Source of the DNA: Gp7-AA10 sp035636095
GTDB taxonomy: Bacteria; Acidobacteriota; Thermoanaerobaculia; Gp7-AA8
Direction: 5' to 3'
Assembly (NCBI GenBank): GCA_035636095.1
Contig: DASPZU010000025.1
Coordinates: forward strand, 62,001 to 126,000
Length of the DNA stretch: 64,000 nt
Shown here piece by piece: positions 1 through 6,832 of the stretch (positions are counted from its first letter, which is position 1; every line of letters begins with the position of its first letter). The notes under the pieces are model-generated. The model did no database searches. It saw nothing but the letters and a program-made list of their open reading frames with translations, and was not told the DNA's origin. The translations under genes and the position numbers were made by a program.

Positions 1-403
1 AGGCCACATGGAGCGACGGGAATTGATTCGATTGCAGGTTGAGCGTGTCGGCGAAGCGAAAGATGGTGCCGATCCATCCGGGCGTCGGCGGCCGCACGAA
101 GGCCGTCGTCTGCGGCATCAGGAGGAAGAAGACGCTCGCGACGATGGTCTCCACGCACAACGTAAAGAAGATCGGCGTGATCGCATCGCGGCTCGGGAAA
201 CGAAGGGGCGCCAGCATCAACGCGGGGATGATGGTCAGATACAAAATCGCGGCGGCGGGGATGAACGGCACGCGCGATTCAAACGCGAAGTGCCATGTGG
301 CCGGAAGCGTGCCGTGGATCGTCGCGAGCCACGAGGCTCCGCTGTAACAGATTCCGAAAAGTGCCGAAAAGAATATGAAGAGCGGAATCGTCTCTCGCTT
401 CAC
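1..403 (-). CDS. PAP2-superfamily membrane protein (partial, 5' part only)
   Basis: The frame starts at a GTG that overlaps the TGA of the upstream desaturase gene (GTGA junction) and stays open to the window edge, giving 134 residues. The product is hydrophobic, with at least three membrane segments. Its visible end reads NQFPSLHVA, which matches the PSLH version of the PAP2 second motif seen in lipid-headgroup transferases and phosphatases of the inositol-phosphoceramide-synthase type; most PAP2 enzymes have PSGH. The substrate is unknown and the catalytic C-terminus is outside the window. As the last visible gene of the Rieske/SnoaL/desaturase run, it is probably co-translated and acts on a lipid. 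Confidence 0.7.
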   Translation of the reverse strand, partial: MKRETIPLFIFFSALFGICYSGASWLATIHGTLPATWHFAFESRVPFIPAAAILYLTIIPALMLAPLRFPSRDAITPIFFTLCVETIVASVFFLLMPQTTAFVRPPTPGWIGTIFRFADTLNLQSNQFPSLHVA

Positions 404-1218
404 GGCAGCGGCCTCGGTCCCCGCCACATCATCAAGTACATTCTCCAGAAGGCCGGCCTCTCAACGTCCCCACCGACGAAGCGGCCGAGGTGAAGCCAGG
501 GGACGTGAGGATTCTGATGGTGGGCGAGGTGGTGGTGGTAGTTGAGAAAGAAGAGTCGCGTGATCGGATTCACGCGCAGATTCCACGCGCCGGTTTGCGC
601 ATCGAGCGGCGAAAAAGCGTGATCGGCGTACTGCAGCGAGCTCCAATTGATCGCGAAGGCCGCGTAACAAGCGAGCCAGCCGGACCACCGAAGATGCAGC
701 ATCGAAAAAAGAAGCACCTGAAAGGCGGCGGTGAACAGCACTTCCATCCGGATCCTGCTTTTGGGCGCGTTTTCGACGTTTGAAAAAATCGAAGCGCCGC
801 CGGTCTGCCGCGCCAGCCGCGATGCGCTGGAGCTCAGCCAAGGCTTGGTGAAGAGCGACGGCCAGATGGCGTACGCCACTGCGCCCACCGGAAGAAAAAT
901 CCAATAGACACCGGTCAGGATCGCGTACCACTGCGCCCGCTTGAGCAGCGGACGATCCGCCGGATCGATGTAATCGAAGTGCTCGGCAATTCTGTTGTGC
1001 GCGTGATGCGCCAGATGAAACACGCGTTGGATCGAAAGACTGGTCGGAAAGAAGGCCGCCGCCGCGACTCCGATCAACTCGTTCAGGCGGCTGTCCTGAT
1101 GCGCGATGCGATGCACCGACTCGTGGAGCAGCGAGAAAACGGTGTTGTTCACCATCGAAAACACGCATGCCGCCAGGATGACTTGCCAGGCGCGGCCGTG
1201 CGATGACAGCCACAACAT
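400..1218 (-). CDS. Fatty acid desaturase family protein
   Basis: This 272-residue integral membrane protein has the three histidine clusters of membrane di-iron desaturases/hydroxylases: HESVH at 32-36, HLAHH at 68-72 and HHHLAHH at 228-234, plus YADH at 198-201. Between the second and third boxes lie hydrophobic segments at about 95-120 and 160-192. The family inserts a double bond or hydroxyl into an acyl chain, carotenoid or other lipid using O2 and electrons; the substrate cannot be read from the sequence. The frame is open upstream almost to the preceding gene's stop but without ATG, GTG or TTG, so this ATG is the best start. It is coupled to the PAP2 gene downstream. Confidence 0.85.
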   Translation of the reverse strand: MLWLSSHGRAWQVILAACVFSMVNNTVFSLLHESVHRIAHQDSRLNELIGVAAAAFFPTSLSIQRVFHLAHHAHNRIAEHFDYIDPADRPLLKRAQWYAILTGVYWIFLPVGAVAYAIWPSLFTKPWLSSSASRLARQTGGASIFSNVENAPKSRIRMEVLFTAAFQVLLFSMLHLRWSGWLACYAAFAINWSSLQYADHAFSPLDAQTGAWNLRVNPITRLFFLNYHHHLAHHQNPHVPWLHLGRFVGGDVERPAFWRMYLMMWRGPRPLP

Positions 1219-1283
1219 CGCGCAGCAGATCGACTCCGCTGTGACCAGGAGGCCGACGTTGAGCGTGCCCGGGATCCGCAGGC

Positions 1284-1877
1284 TCAGGCGGTCCTCTTAC
1301 GCCGGATGAACATGCCCAGGAGAAGCCCGACGATGAGGCTCACCACGGCGGCCACGATCCCGGCTGCCATCAGAAAATGCTTGATCCCGCGATCGATCGG
1401 ATTGTTGAAGACGTTGGTGGAGTAATGAAAGCTGGCGATCAGCCAGCGATCGCCTTGCCGGACCAGGGTGCAGCTCCAGCGGCCGTCGATGTCGAACTTC
1501 TGGCCATTGGTAAGGTCGTAGTGATCCTTGGAGCTGCCGTACGCGATGCCGGTATCGTCGCCGTAAAGGATGGTGAGCGCGTCGGCTTCGAACGACGTGT
1601 TCACGCTTTTCACGATGTGACCGGGCGCGCGCATCATCTTCTCGAAATACGCCCGGATCTGTTCCCGCCCTCGGCAGACGTCTCCGTTCATGGTGGTGAA
1701 GACGATGTCGGGAGTGACGTTGGCGACGATGGTGTCGACATCGCCCTCGTTGAGAGCCTTCGACATCGTGGTCTTGAGTTGGCGCAGCGCCTGATGGACG
1801 GCGTGATTCGGCTCCTCAATCGCGAAGCCGCCGGCCGCGGTGAGAAAGAGAAACAGCGTCAGAAACAACTTCTTCAT
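1284..1877 (-). CDS. Secreted, membrane-anchored SnoaL/DUF4440-like protein
   Basis: The 197-residue product begins with a signal peptide (MKKLFLTLFLFLTAAGGFA). A nuclear-transport-factor-2/SnoaL-like domain follows at about 30-155, with the family pattern of an early helix, NVTPDIVFTTMNG and a late WLIASFHYS strand. It ends in one transmembrane helix and the basic tail RRKRTA. I chose the ATG preceded by GGAGGG four bases upstream over an ATG nine codons earlier; even so the start lies about 60 bases inside the Rieske gene. SnoaL-fold proteins are small-molecule-binding proteins or isomerases; no catalytic role can be assigned here. The orientation suggests an extracytoplasmic domain held by the C-terminal helix. 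Confidence 0.75.
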   Translation of the reverse strand: MKKLFLTLFLFLTAAGGFAIEEPNHAVHQALRQLKTTMSKALNEGDVDTIVANVTPDIVFTTMNGDVCRGREQIRAYFEKMMRAPGHIVKSVNTSFEADALTILYGDDTGIAYGSSKDHYDLTNGQKFDIDGRWSCTLVRQGDRWLIASFHYSTNVFNNPIDRGIKHFLMAAGIVAAVVSLIVGLLLGMFIRRKRTA

Positions 1878-2772
1878 CGTCCCTCCGGTACGCAGGAAGC
1901 TCACAAAGATGGCGGTAGCAGGCGCTGATGGTTGGATCGTGCGGGTCGACGTAGCTTGCGGGAAAACGGATTCCGCGCAGCGCTTTCAGATCGCGACGCA
2001 GAAATGCCGTGAAGAGGATTCTCGCCAGCGGCGCATGGATTTTGTGCAATCCGATGCGGCTGCGAGCGACGGCGTAGAGAGGAAGGATCGAGACGCCCTC
2101 GCGCGTCGGCCGCAGACTGACGATCATGTAGCTCCGCTGACGTCCGGCGGTGGCCTCGATGATGATCATCGTCCCGCCGGCACACGTGACGGTCACCTCG
2201 ATGTGGTTTCGCGAGAGCAGCCGCATCGCCCGATCGCTCCAGCTTTGGCCGGTGACCCCCGTGGCGTATCGCGTGACGAAGGTCATGGCATTTGGTTTCG
2301 TGGTTTCGGGAGTCGTCTTCAGCTCGCGCCGATGCACCGTACGGAGGTGCGTCATGTCGAAGGCGTTTGCGACCGGGACATACCATGGGCAGTCGAGATC
2401 GACTGCTGTTCCGGGCTCAAAGCAGAGCGTCTCGGAATCGACGGACTGAAAATTCGGGATGGGGAGCAGCGGAAACTCGCCGGGATGGAGAAAGATCATC
2501 CCGTACTGTTCTGCGACGACGTAATCGCGCGAATGGCGGTATTCCCAATGATGCAGCGGACAGCGGATGCAGTCGCCGATGACCTCACCATTCTTCAGAT
2601 CGACGCCCTGGTGCAGGCAGTGCGCGGGCAATGCGCGAATCATGCAGTCCTGTCGCCCGCGAAAAAGAACGATTGGAAGGTCGCCCAGGTCGAAGCGGAG
2701 AATTTTGCCGGGCGCGAGCGTTTTCGACGGCGCAACCATGTACCACCAGGGGACCAATTCCGGTGGCCGCAT
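1816..2772 (-). CDS. Rieske [2Fe-2S] non-heme iron oxygenase
   Basis: The Rieske cluster ligands are visible: Cys52-x-His54, then 16 residues later Cys71-x2-His74 (CPLH). A mononuclear-iron motif follows, with Asp139 and His142-x4-His147 (DMTHLRTVH). This is the order of ring-hydroxylating and sterol/demethylase-type Rieske oxygenases; at 318 residues it is on the short side. The beginning VPWWYMVA resembles that of related oxygenases. No Shine-Dalgarno precedes this ATG, so translation could begin at Met12. No reductase or ferredoxin partner is seen nearby. The C-terminus overlaps the SnoaL gene. With a desaturase and PAP2 protein downstream, a lipid or terpenoid substrate is plausible but unproven. 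Confidence 0.8.
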   Translation of the reverse strand: MRPPELVPWWYMVAPSKTLAPGKILRFDLGDLPIVLFRGRQDCMIRALPAHCLHQGVDLKNGEVIGDCIRCPLHHWEYRHSRDYVVAEQYGMIFLHPGEFPLLPIPNFQSVDSETLCFEPGTAVDLDCPWYVPVANAFDMTHLRTVHRRELKTTPETTKPNAMTFVTRYATGVTGQSWSDRAMRLLSRNHIEVTVTCAGGTMIIIEATAGRQRSYMIVSLRPTREGVSILPLYAVARSRIGLHKIHAPLARILFTAFLRRDLKALRGIRFPASYVDPHDPTISACYRHLCELPAYRRDDEEVVSDAVSLSHRGRRLRD

Positions 2773-2782
2773 ATCGAATGAT

Positions 2783-2884
2783 AAGGCAGAAGGCAGAAGG
2801 CAGAAGGCAAAAAGCAGAAGTAAAATCGTCGTGCGCCGGAATGATTTGTTCTACTTCTGCCTTCTGCGTTCATACTTCTGCCTT
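2783..2884. repeat. Purine-rich AAGGCAG tandem repeat with complementary pyrimidine arm
   Basis: The left part holds four tandem copies of a roughly 7-8 base GCAGAAG/AAGGCAG unit (2783-2821). The right part (2851-2884) holds the complementary CTTCTGCCTTCTGC and a second ACTTCTGCCTT. The two halves could pair into a hairpin lying between the start of the Rieske gene and the tRNA. It could be a terminator, a slippage-generated microsatellite or a dispersed intergenic element; the sequence alone does not decide. Confidence 0.6.
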
Positions 2885-2889
2885 GGAGC

Positions 2890-2983
2890 GGAGAGATGGG
2901 TGAGTGGCTTAAACCAGCGGTTTGCTAAACCGCCGTAGGGTCATAAAGCTCTACCGAGGGTTCGAATCCCTCTCTCTCCGCCA
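2890..2983 (+). tRNA. tRNA-Ser (anticodon GCT), CCA encoded
   Basis: The acceptor arms GGAGAGA (2890-2896) and TCTCTCC (2973-2979) pair fully and are followed by discriminator G and an encoded CCA. The anticodon loop TTGCTAA presents GCT on the stem GGT/ACC. A long variable arm precedes the T arm (GAGGG-TTCGAAT-CCCTC), as expected for a class II serine tRNA. It reads AGC/AGU codons. The anticodon is not TCA, so this is not the selenocysteine tRNA. Confidence 0.95.
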
Positions 2984-3000
2984 GATTCCTTCCTCCTTCT

Positions 3001-3065
3001 CACGAGATTGCATGGCAATCGGGCACATTTCGTGAACCGCTGAGTCTCTCTGCCTCACGCAGAGG
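3001..3065 (+). other. Two small hairpins between tRNA-Ser and the KGG gene
   Basis: GATTGC-atg-GCAATC (3006-3020) and CTCTGC-ctcac-GCAGAG (3048-3064) are perfect six-base inverted repeats. The first lies 23 bases after the tRNA and could end tRNA transcription, but no T-run follows. The second lies in the leader of the KGG stress protein gene. Their functions are not known. Confidence 0.3.
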
Positions 3066-3107
3066 TCGCAGTACCGCAGTATCAACTTGAGTTCAAGGAG
3101 ACGAGGA

Positions 3108-3506
3108 ATGGCAAATACGAGCAAGCGCGGTTTTGCGTCAATGGATCCGGCCAAGCAGCGTGAGATAGCGAGCAAGGGGGGGAGGGCGGCGCACGCGAAA
3201 GGGACCGCCCACGAATTTACGACGGACGAAGCGCGGGTCGCCGGCCGGAAGGGTGGAGAAGCTGTCAGCCGCGATCGCGCTCACATGTCGGCAATCGGTC
3301 GCGAAGGTGGCCACAGTCGCGGACGTTCGCGACAGACGTCACCACAGAACGTCAGCGTCGGATCGGCAATCGACACCGAGCGTCCGAGCTTGATGCACGA
3401 GCGTGCCAACGATCGGGGAGGCGCCAACATCAACGCCTCACAGCGCTCGGAGCGGAGCGCCACCGAACCGATTCGGAGCGAGAACGCTTCCCTTTCCAAT
3501 CGCTGA
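3108..3506 (+). CDS. KGG-motif general stress protein
   Basis: This 132-residue, very hydrophilic protein has repeated short motifs around Lys-Gly-Gly: IASKGGRAAHAKG at about 20-32, VAGRKGGEAVSRD at about 44-56, and a divergent AIGREGGHSRG at about 63-73. These define the KGG/stress-induced family (YciG- and GsiB-like), small desiccation- and starvation-induced proteins of uncertain biochemical role. The ATG follows AAGGAG eight bases upstream; an ATG seven codons earlier lacks this. The C-terminal half is unordered, rich in Ser, Arg and Asn, and has no repeat. Expression is probably stress-controlled, but no promoter can be assigned with confidence. Confidence 0.8.
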   Translation: MANTSKRGFASMDPAKQREIASKGGRAAHAKGTAHEFTTDEARVAGRKGGEAVSRDRAHMSAIGREGGHSRGRSRQTSPQNVSVGSAIDTERPSLMHERANDRGGANINASQRSERSATEPIRSENASLSNR

Positions 3507-3514
3507 AAGTAGTC

Positions 3515-3565
3515 TGCAGTCCTCCTCGTAGTAGCATTCGCGCTCAGCTACGAAGGAGGACTGCA
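3515..3565 (+). promoter_or_regulatory. Hairpin that sequesters the Shine-Dalgarno of the cyclophilin gene
   Basis: The left arm TGCAGTCCTCCTCGTAG (3515-3531) is complementary to CTACGAAGGAGGACTGCA (3548-3565), with one bulged A and a 16-base loop. The right arm contains the AAGGAGG that lies eight bases before the TTG start of the next gene, so the hairpin would bury the ribosome-binding site. It could act as an RNA thermometer or other translational switch, or simply terminate the upstream KGG transcript, although no T-run follows. Confidence 0.6.
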
Positions 3566-3567
3566 AT

Positions 3568-4203
3568 TTGATCAGAATCATCTCGACAGCGCTGACGATC
3601 GTCTGCATCGCCGGCCTTCCCGCCCAAGAAACATTCGCCGCAAAGAAGCCTGCCCCCACGAAGAAGGAGAGTCGAAAGATGGCGAACACCGACAAGGTGG
3701 CGGAGCTGCACACGACCGCCGGCGAGATCGATATCCGCTTTTTTCCCGACATCGCCCCCAACCATGTCAAGAATTTCATCGATCTGGCGCAGAAGGGCTT
3801 CTACAACGGAACAAAATTCCATCGCGTGATCCCCGGATTCATGATTCAGGGTGGCGATCCGAATACGAAAGGCTCCGACATCAACTCGTGGGGCGTGGGT
3901 GGATCAGGGAAAAACGTCGCGGCGGAGTTCAACACCGTCAGCCACAAGCGCGGCATCGTGTCGATGGCTCGCGCCAATGATCCGAACAGCGCGTCGTCGC
4001 AGTTTTTCATCGTCGTGAAGGACTCACCATTCCTCGATCGGCAGTACACAGTGTTCGGGCAGGTGACGAAAGGAATGGATGTCGCAGACAAGATCGTCAA
4101 TGCACCTCGCGGCGCCAATGACCGGCCCAACGAGCCGACCTCGATCACCAAAGTCGTGATTCGCGATGCCAAGGACGACGAAAAAGGACCGACGCCGAAA
4201 TGA
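3568..4203 (+). CDS. Secreted cyclophilin-type peptidyl-prolyl isomerase
   Basis: The 211-residue product starts at a TTG preceded by AAGGAGG. An N-terminal hydrophobic signal (to about residue 24) is followed by a Lys-rich linker and a complete cyclophilin domain at about 43-200. Conserved active-site residues are visible: Arg86 in FHRVIPG, Phe91 and Gln94 in GFMIQGGD, then MARANDPNSASSQFFI. The enzyme catalyses cis-trans isomerisation of X-Pro bonds, here probably outside the cytoplasm. The internal Met at residue 38 could give a cytoplasmic form without the signal. Translation may be controlled by the hairpin that covers its ribosome-binding site. Confidence 0.88.
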   Translation: MIRIISTALTIVCIAGLPAQETFAAKKPAPTKKESRKMANTDKVAELHTTAGEIDIRFFPDIAPNHVKNFIDLAQKGFYNGTKFHRVIPGFMIQGGDPNTKGSDINSWGVGGSGKNVAAEFNTVSHKRGIVSMARANDPNSASSQFFIVVKDSPFLDRQYTVFGQVTKGMDVADKIVNAPRGANDRPNEPTSITKVVIRDAKDDEKGPTPK

Positions 4204-4204
4204 C

Positions 4205-4293
4205 GCGCAGACGTCATCCTGACGCCGAGCGAAGCGAGGGGGAAGGATCTCTGTTCACGAGATCCTTCGCCGTCTGCGCGGCTCAGGATGACG
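4205..4293. repeat. Dispersed intergenic hairpin repeat, family A copy 1
   Basis: Three nested inverted repeats are present: CGTCATCCTGA/TCAGGATGACG (4212-4222 and 4283-4293), GCGCAGACG/CGTCTGCGC (4205-4213 and 4271-4279) and AAGGATCTC/GAGATCCTT (4243-4251 and 4259-4267). The last 35 bases match the last 35 of the copy at 8852-8941 at 34 positions. It fills the whole gap between the cyclophilin stop and the kinase start. It resembles a REP/MITE-like dispersed element; whether it also terminates transcription is unknown. Confidence 0.8.
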
Positions 4294-4294
4294 A

Positions 4295-5311
4295 ATGACC
4301 GCAGCGGCACTCCCCGACGAAGCGGCGGCATTTCTGAGGGAGTGCTGTGGCGACCAGTGGACCGTCGAGCCGCTGCCCGGCGACGCCTCGGTGCGCCGCT
4401 ACTACCGGATCCGCTTTCCAAACAGCTCCTCGCAGATGCTGGCCTACTATCCGCACGAGGTCCGCGCGCAACTCAAACAGTTCCTGGACGCCTATCAGGC
4501 CATCCTGGAACAGGCCCGGGTCCCGAAAGTGCTGCATTACTCGGACGCCGCCGTCCTGCAATTGGACGTCGGCGATGAGACTCTGTTCGATCTACTCCAT
4601 CGCGACCGCCAGCGCGGCGTGCGGCTCTACCGGGAGGCCATCGACGCGCTGGTGACGTTCCAAAGGGCGGGTGAAGTCACCGTCAACCCGCCGTTCTCGT
4701 CGGACTTCTTCTTCAAAGAGCTCGAGATGACGGGTGAGTTCTATGTCGAGAAGCTGATGGGCCAGAGCGAGAGCCGGCGACTCCTTCCGATTTTCCGCAG
4801 GCTCACCGACAAGCTGCAGCAACATCCGTACATGTTATGTCACCGCGATTATCATGGACAAAATATACACATAGTAAATGATAGTCTTTTCATCATCGAC
4901 TATCAGGATCTGCGCCTGGGTCCCGACACCTACGACATGGCGTCGCTCCTTCGTGACCGCGGCGTGGCGCGCATCCTCGGTGAAGAAACGGAGCTGGAAT
5001 TGCTCGAGTATTACGGACGGGCTGAAGCCTGTCCGGCATCCGACCTGCGCAGGCGGTACTTCGAAACCCTGCTGCAGCGGTCGATCAAGATCATCGGCAC
5101 GTTTTCGCGCCAGCCCATCGAGCGCGGACGCATCCACTACCTCGAGTTCATTCCGCCGACGCTGGAGAGCGTCGAGTGCTGCCTGAGCGAGCTGCCGGAG
5201 TTCGAGGAGCTGACTCACATTTTCCCGCTGCAGTTTTCCCTTGACCAGGCACGGCGGCGGGTGGAAGGAATGATCGATGCCTCAGCACAGAATCACGCTG
5301 CTTCCCGGTGA
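4295..5311 (+). CDS. APH-family phosphotransferase (AmgK-like sugar kinase)
   Basis: The 338-residue protein has the aminoglycoside-phosphotransferase/choline-kinase fold: phosphate-binding region GDASVRRYYRI at 29-39, catalytic loop CHRDYHGQN at 182-190 (Asp185, Asn190) and metal site IDYQD at 201-205, followed by LGPDTYDMASLL. The GDASxRRYYR signature is typical of AmgK-type anomeric kinases of N-acetylmuramate/N-acetylglucosamine in cell-wall recycling. No MurU partner is adjacent, so that substrate is a guess. The start is the ATG right after the repeat, with only a weak AGGA upstream. The 3' end overlaps the next gene by 35 bases. Codons around the catalytic loop (4833-4885) are unusually A/T-ending. 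Confidence 0.8.
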   Translation: MTAAALPDEAAAFLRECCGDQWTVEPLPGDASVRRYYRIRFPNSSSQMLAYYPHEVRAQLKQFLDAYQAILEQARVPKVLHYSDAAVLQLDVGDETLFDLLHRDRQRGVRLYREAIDALVTFQRAGEVTVNPPFSSDFFFKELEMTGEFYVEKLMGQSESRRLLPIFRRLTDKLQQHPYMLCHRDYHGQNIHIVNDSLFIIDYQDLRLGPDTYDMASLLRDRGVARILGEETELELLEYYGRAEACPASDLRRRYFETLLQRSIKIIGTFSRQPIERGRIHYLEFIPPTLESVECCLSELPEFEELTHIFPLQFSLDQARRRVEGMIDASAQNHAASR

Positions 5312-6305
5312 CGGCATCGGTCCGGAGGTCACCGCTTCGGTGGTCGCCATCATCGAGTGCGCGGGCGTCAACGTGCATTGGGACAACTACTTCGTGGGTG
5401 CCGAGGCGGTGTCGCGGTTCGGCGATCCCCTGCCGCAGGAAGTGCTCGACTCGATTCTTCGGAACAAAGTCGCGCTGAAGGGGCCGGTCACCACGCCGGT
5501 CGGCACCGGCTTCACATCGATCAACGTCCGGCTCAGAAAAACGCTCGACCTCTACGCCAATCTCCGTCCGGTGAAGTCGATGCCGAACATCATCACCAAG
5601 TTCGAGAACGTCGACCTCATCGTCGTGCGCGAGAACACCGAGGATTTGTACAGCGGGCTGGAACACGAGGTCGTGCCGGGCGTGGTCGAGTCGCTCAAGA
5701 TCATCACCGAGCGCGCCTCCACCCGCATCGCGAAGTTCGCCTTCGAATACGCCCGCACGCACAACCGCAAGAAGGTGACGGCGGTCCACAAGGCCAACAT
5801 CATGAAGATGTCCGATGGCCTTTTTCTCGATTGCTTCCGGAAGGTGGCGAAGCAATATCCGAACATCAAAGCCGACGACAGGATCGTCGACAACCTGTGC
5901 ATGCAACTGGTCATCGATCCGAACCAGTTCGACATCCTTTTGCTGGAAAATCTCTACGGCGACATCGTCTCCGACCTGGCGGCGGGGCTGGTGGGAGGGT
6001 TGGGCGTGGTGGCGGGGGCGAACATCGGCGAGAACGGCGCGGTCTTCGAGGCCGTCCACGGCAGCGCGCCCGACATTGCCGGCCAGAACAAGGCCAATCC
6101 GCTCGCGCTGCTGCAATCGGCTGTCCTGATGCTGCAGCACATCGGCGAGATGGATGCTGCGCGACGCATTCAAAACGCGATCGTCAAAGTCCTGGCCTCG
6201 GGACCCGAGCATCGTACGCGCGACATCGGCGGCCGCGGGAGCACCTCGGACTTCACTGCCGCCATGTGCGAGACCTTGCGGCGTGGAACGCGCGCCGGTG
6301 ATTAG
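5277..6305 (+). CDS. NAD-dependent isocitrate dehydrogenase
   Basis: The 342-residue protein is an isocitrate/isopropylmalate dehydrogenase throughout. It opens with ITLLPGDGIGPEV; substrate-binding segments TSINVRLRKTLDLYANLRP and VRENTEDLYSGLEHE follow, then VTAVHKANIMKMSDGLF with the catalytic Lys, the metal-binding ENLYGDIVSDLAAG and the cofactor region HGSAPDIAGQNKANP. Asp in PDIAG favours NAD over NADP, and overall similarity is closest to mitochondrial-type NAD-IDH alpha subunits. The enzyme oxidises isocitrate to 2-oxoglutarate in the TCA cycle; homoisocitrate or isopropylmalate use cannot be excluded. It overlaps the kinase gene, suggesting co-transcription. Confidence 0.88.
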   Translation: MPQHRITLLPGDGIGPEVTASVVAIIECAGVNVHWDNYFVGAEAVSRFGDPLPQEVLDSILRNKVALKGPVTTPVGTGFTSINVRLRKTLDLYANLRPVKSMPNIITKFENVDLIVVRENTEDLYSGLEHEVVPGVVESLKIITERASTRIAKFAFEYARTHNRKKVTAVHKANIMKMSDGLFLDCFRKVAKQYPNIKADDRIVDNLCMQLVIDPNQFDILLLENLYGDIVSDLAAGLVGGLGVVAGANIGENGAVFEAVHGSAPDIAGQNKANPLALLQSAVLMLQHIGEMDAARRIQNAIVKVLASGPEHRTRDIGGRGSTSDFTAAMCETLRRGTRAGD

Positions 6306-6359
6306 GTTGCTCGGTTACTCGGTTGCTGAGTTGCTGAGCAACCTAGCAACCTAGCAACC
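6305..6359. repeat. GGTTGCT/AGCAACC heptad inverted repeat
   Basis: Several GGTTGCT-like units (6305-6311, 6313-6319, 6321-6327, 6330-6335) are followed by the complementary series AGCAACC (6337-6343, 6345-6351, 6353-6359). Together they can fold into a long hairpin that occupies the entire gap up to the ATG at 6360, leaving no ribosome-binding site for the next gene. It may be a dispersed repeat or a terminator for the dehydrogenase transcript. Confidence 0.7.
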
Positions 6360-6761
6360 ATGACGAAACCCGACTTTAAGACTTATTTCCTGGAGGGCAT
6401 CCACAACTTCAATTCGCGCAAGTTCTGGGAGGCTCACGAGTCGTGGGAGACGCTGTGGCTGGAGGCCGAATCGGATCTCGAACAGTTCTTGCAGGGCCTC
6501 ATCCAGATCGCGGCGGCGTACCACCATATCCAGCGCGGCACTTACCGCGGCGCGCCACGATTATTGGCAGCAGGGCTCGGACGTTTGGAGGCCTTTCCGC
6601 TGGTCTATTGCGGGCTGGATCGCACCACAGTCGTTGCCGCCGCTCGGGGACATCGCGACTGGCTCGAAACGGCTCCGAAAGAGCCGCTGGCCGCCGGCGA
6701 ATACCCGAAATTGCGCGTCCCCGATGAAGCAGAAGTTGCACCGACTCCGTTGCAGTGGTGA
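6360..6761 (+). CDS. DUF309 family protein
   Basis: The 133-residue protein matches the DUF309 pattern. The N-terminal part reads FLEGIHNFNSRKFWEAHESWETLW, a helix with conserved Glu/His residues (EAHE). It continues with FLQGLIQIAAAYHHIQRGTYRGAPRLLAAGLGRL, a second helix with a conserved GLIQ and His pair. The fold is all-helical and the function is unknown; the conserved His and Glu suggest a metal or phosphate site. The ATG sits directly after the heptad hairpin with no visible Shine-Dalgarno. The C-terminal tail is proline-rich and family-atypical. Confidence 0.8.
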   Translation: MTKPDFKTYFLEGIHNFNSRKFWEAHESWETLWLEAESDLEQFLQGLIQIAAAYHHIQRGTYRGAPRLLAAGLGRLEAFPLVYCGLDRTTVVAAARGHRDWLETAPKEPLAAGEYPKLRVPDEAEVAPTPLQW

Positions 6762-6832
6762 CAGCCAGGCGATCCAGATACAATTTCACTACTCATCCGA
6801 TTCCGACAAATTGGCGTGTTGGGGGGACCCAG

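Noticed and set aside
2890..2983. tRNA with long variable arm considered as selenocysteine tRNA
   Set aside because: The anticodon is GCT and the acceptor stem has seven pairs, so it is tRNA-Ser(GCT); the Sec tRNA must lie elsewhere if the organism uses Sec.
5148..6212. A 354-codon minus-strand frame opposite isocitrate dehydrogenase
   Set aside because: His/Asp/Arg-rich antisense shadow of a well-conserved dehydrogenase.
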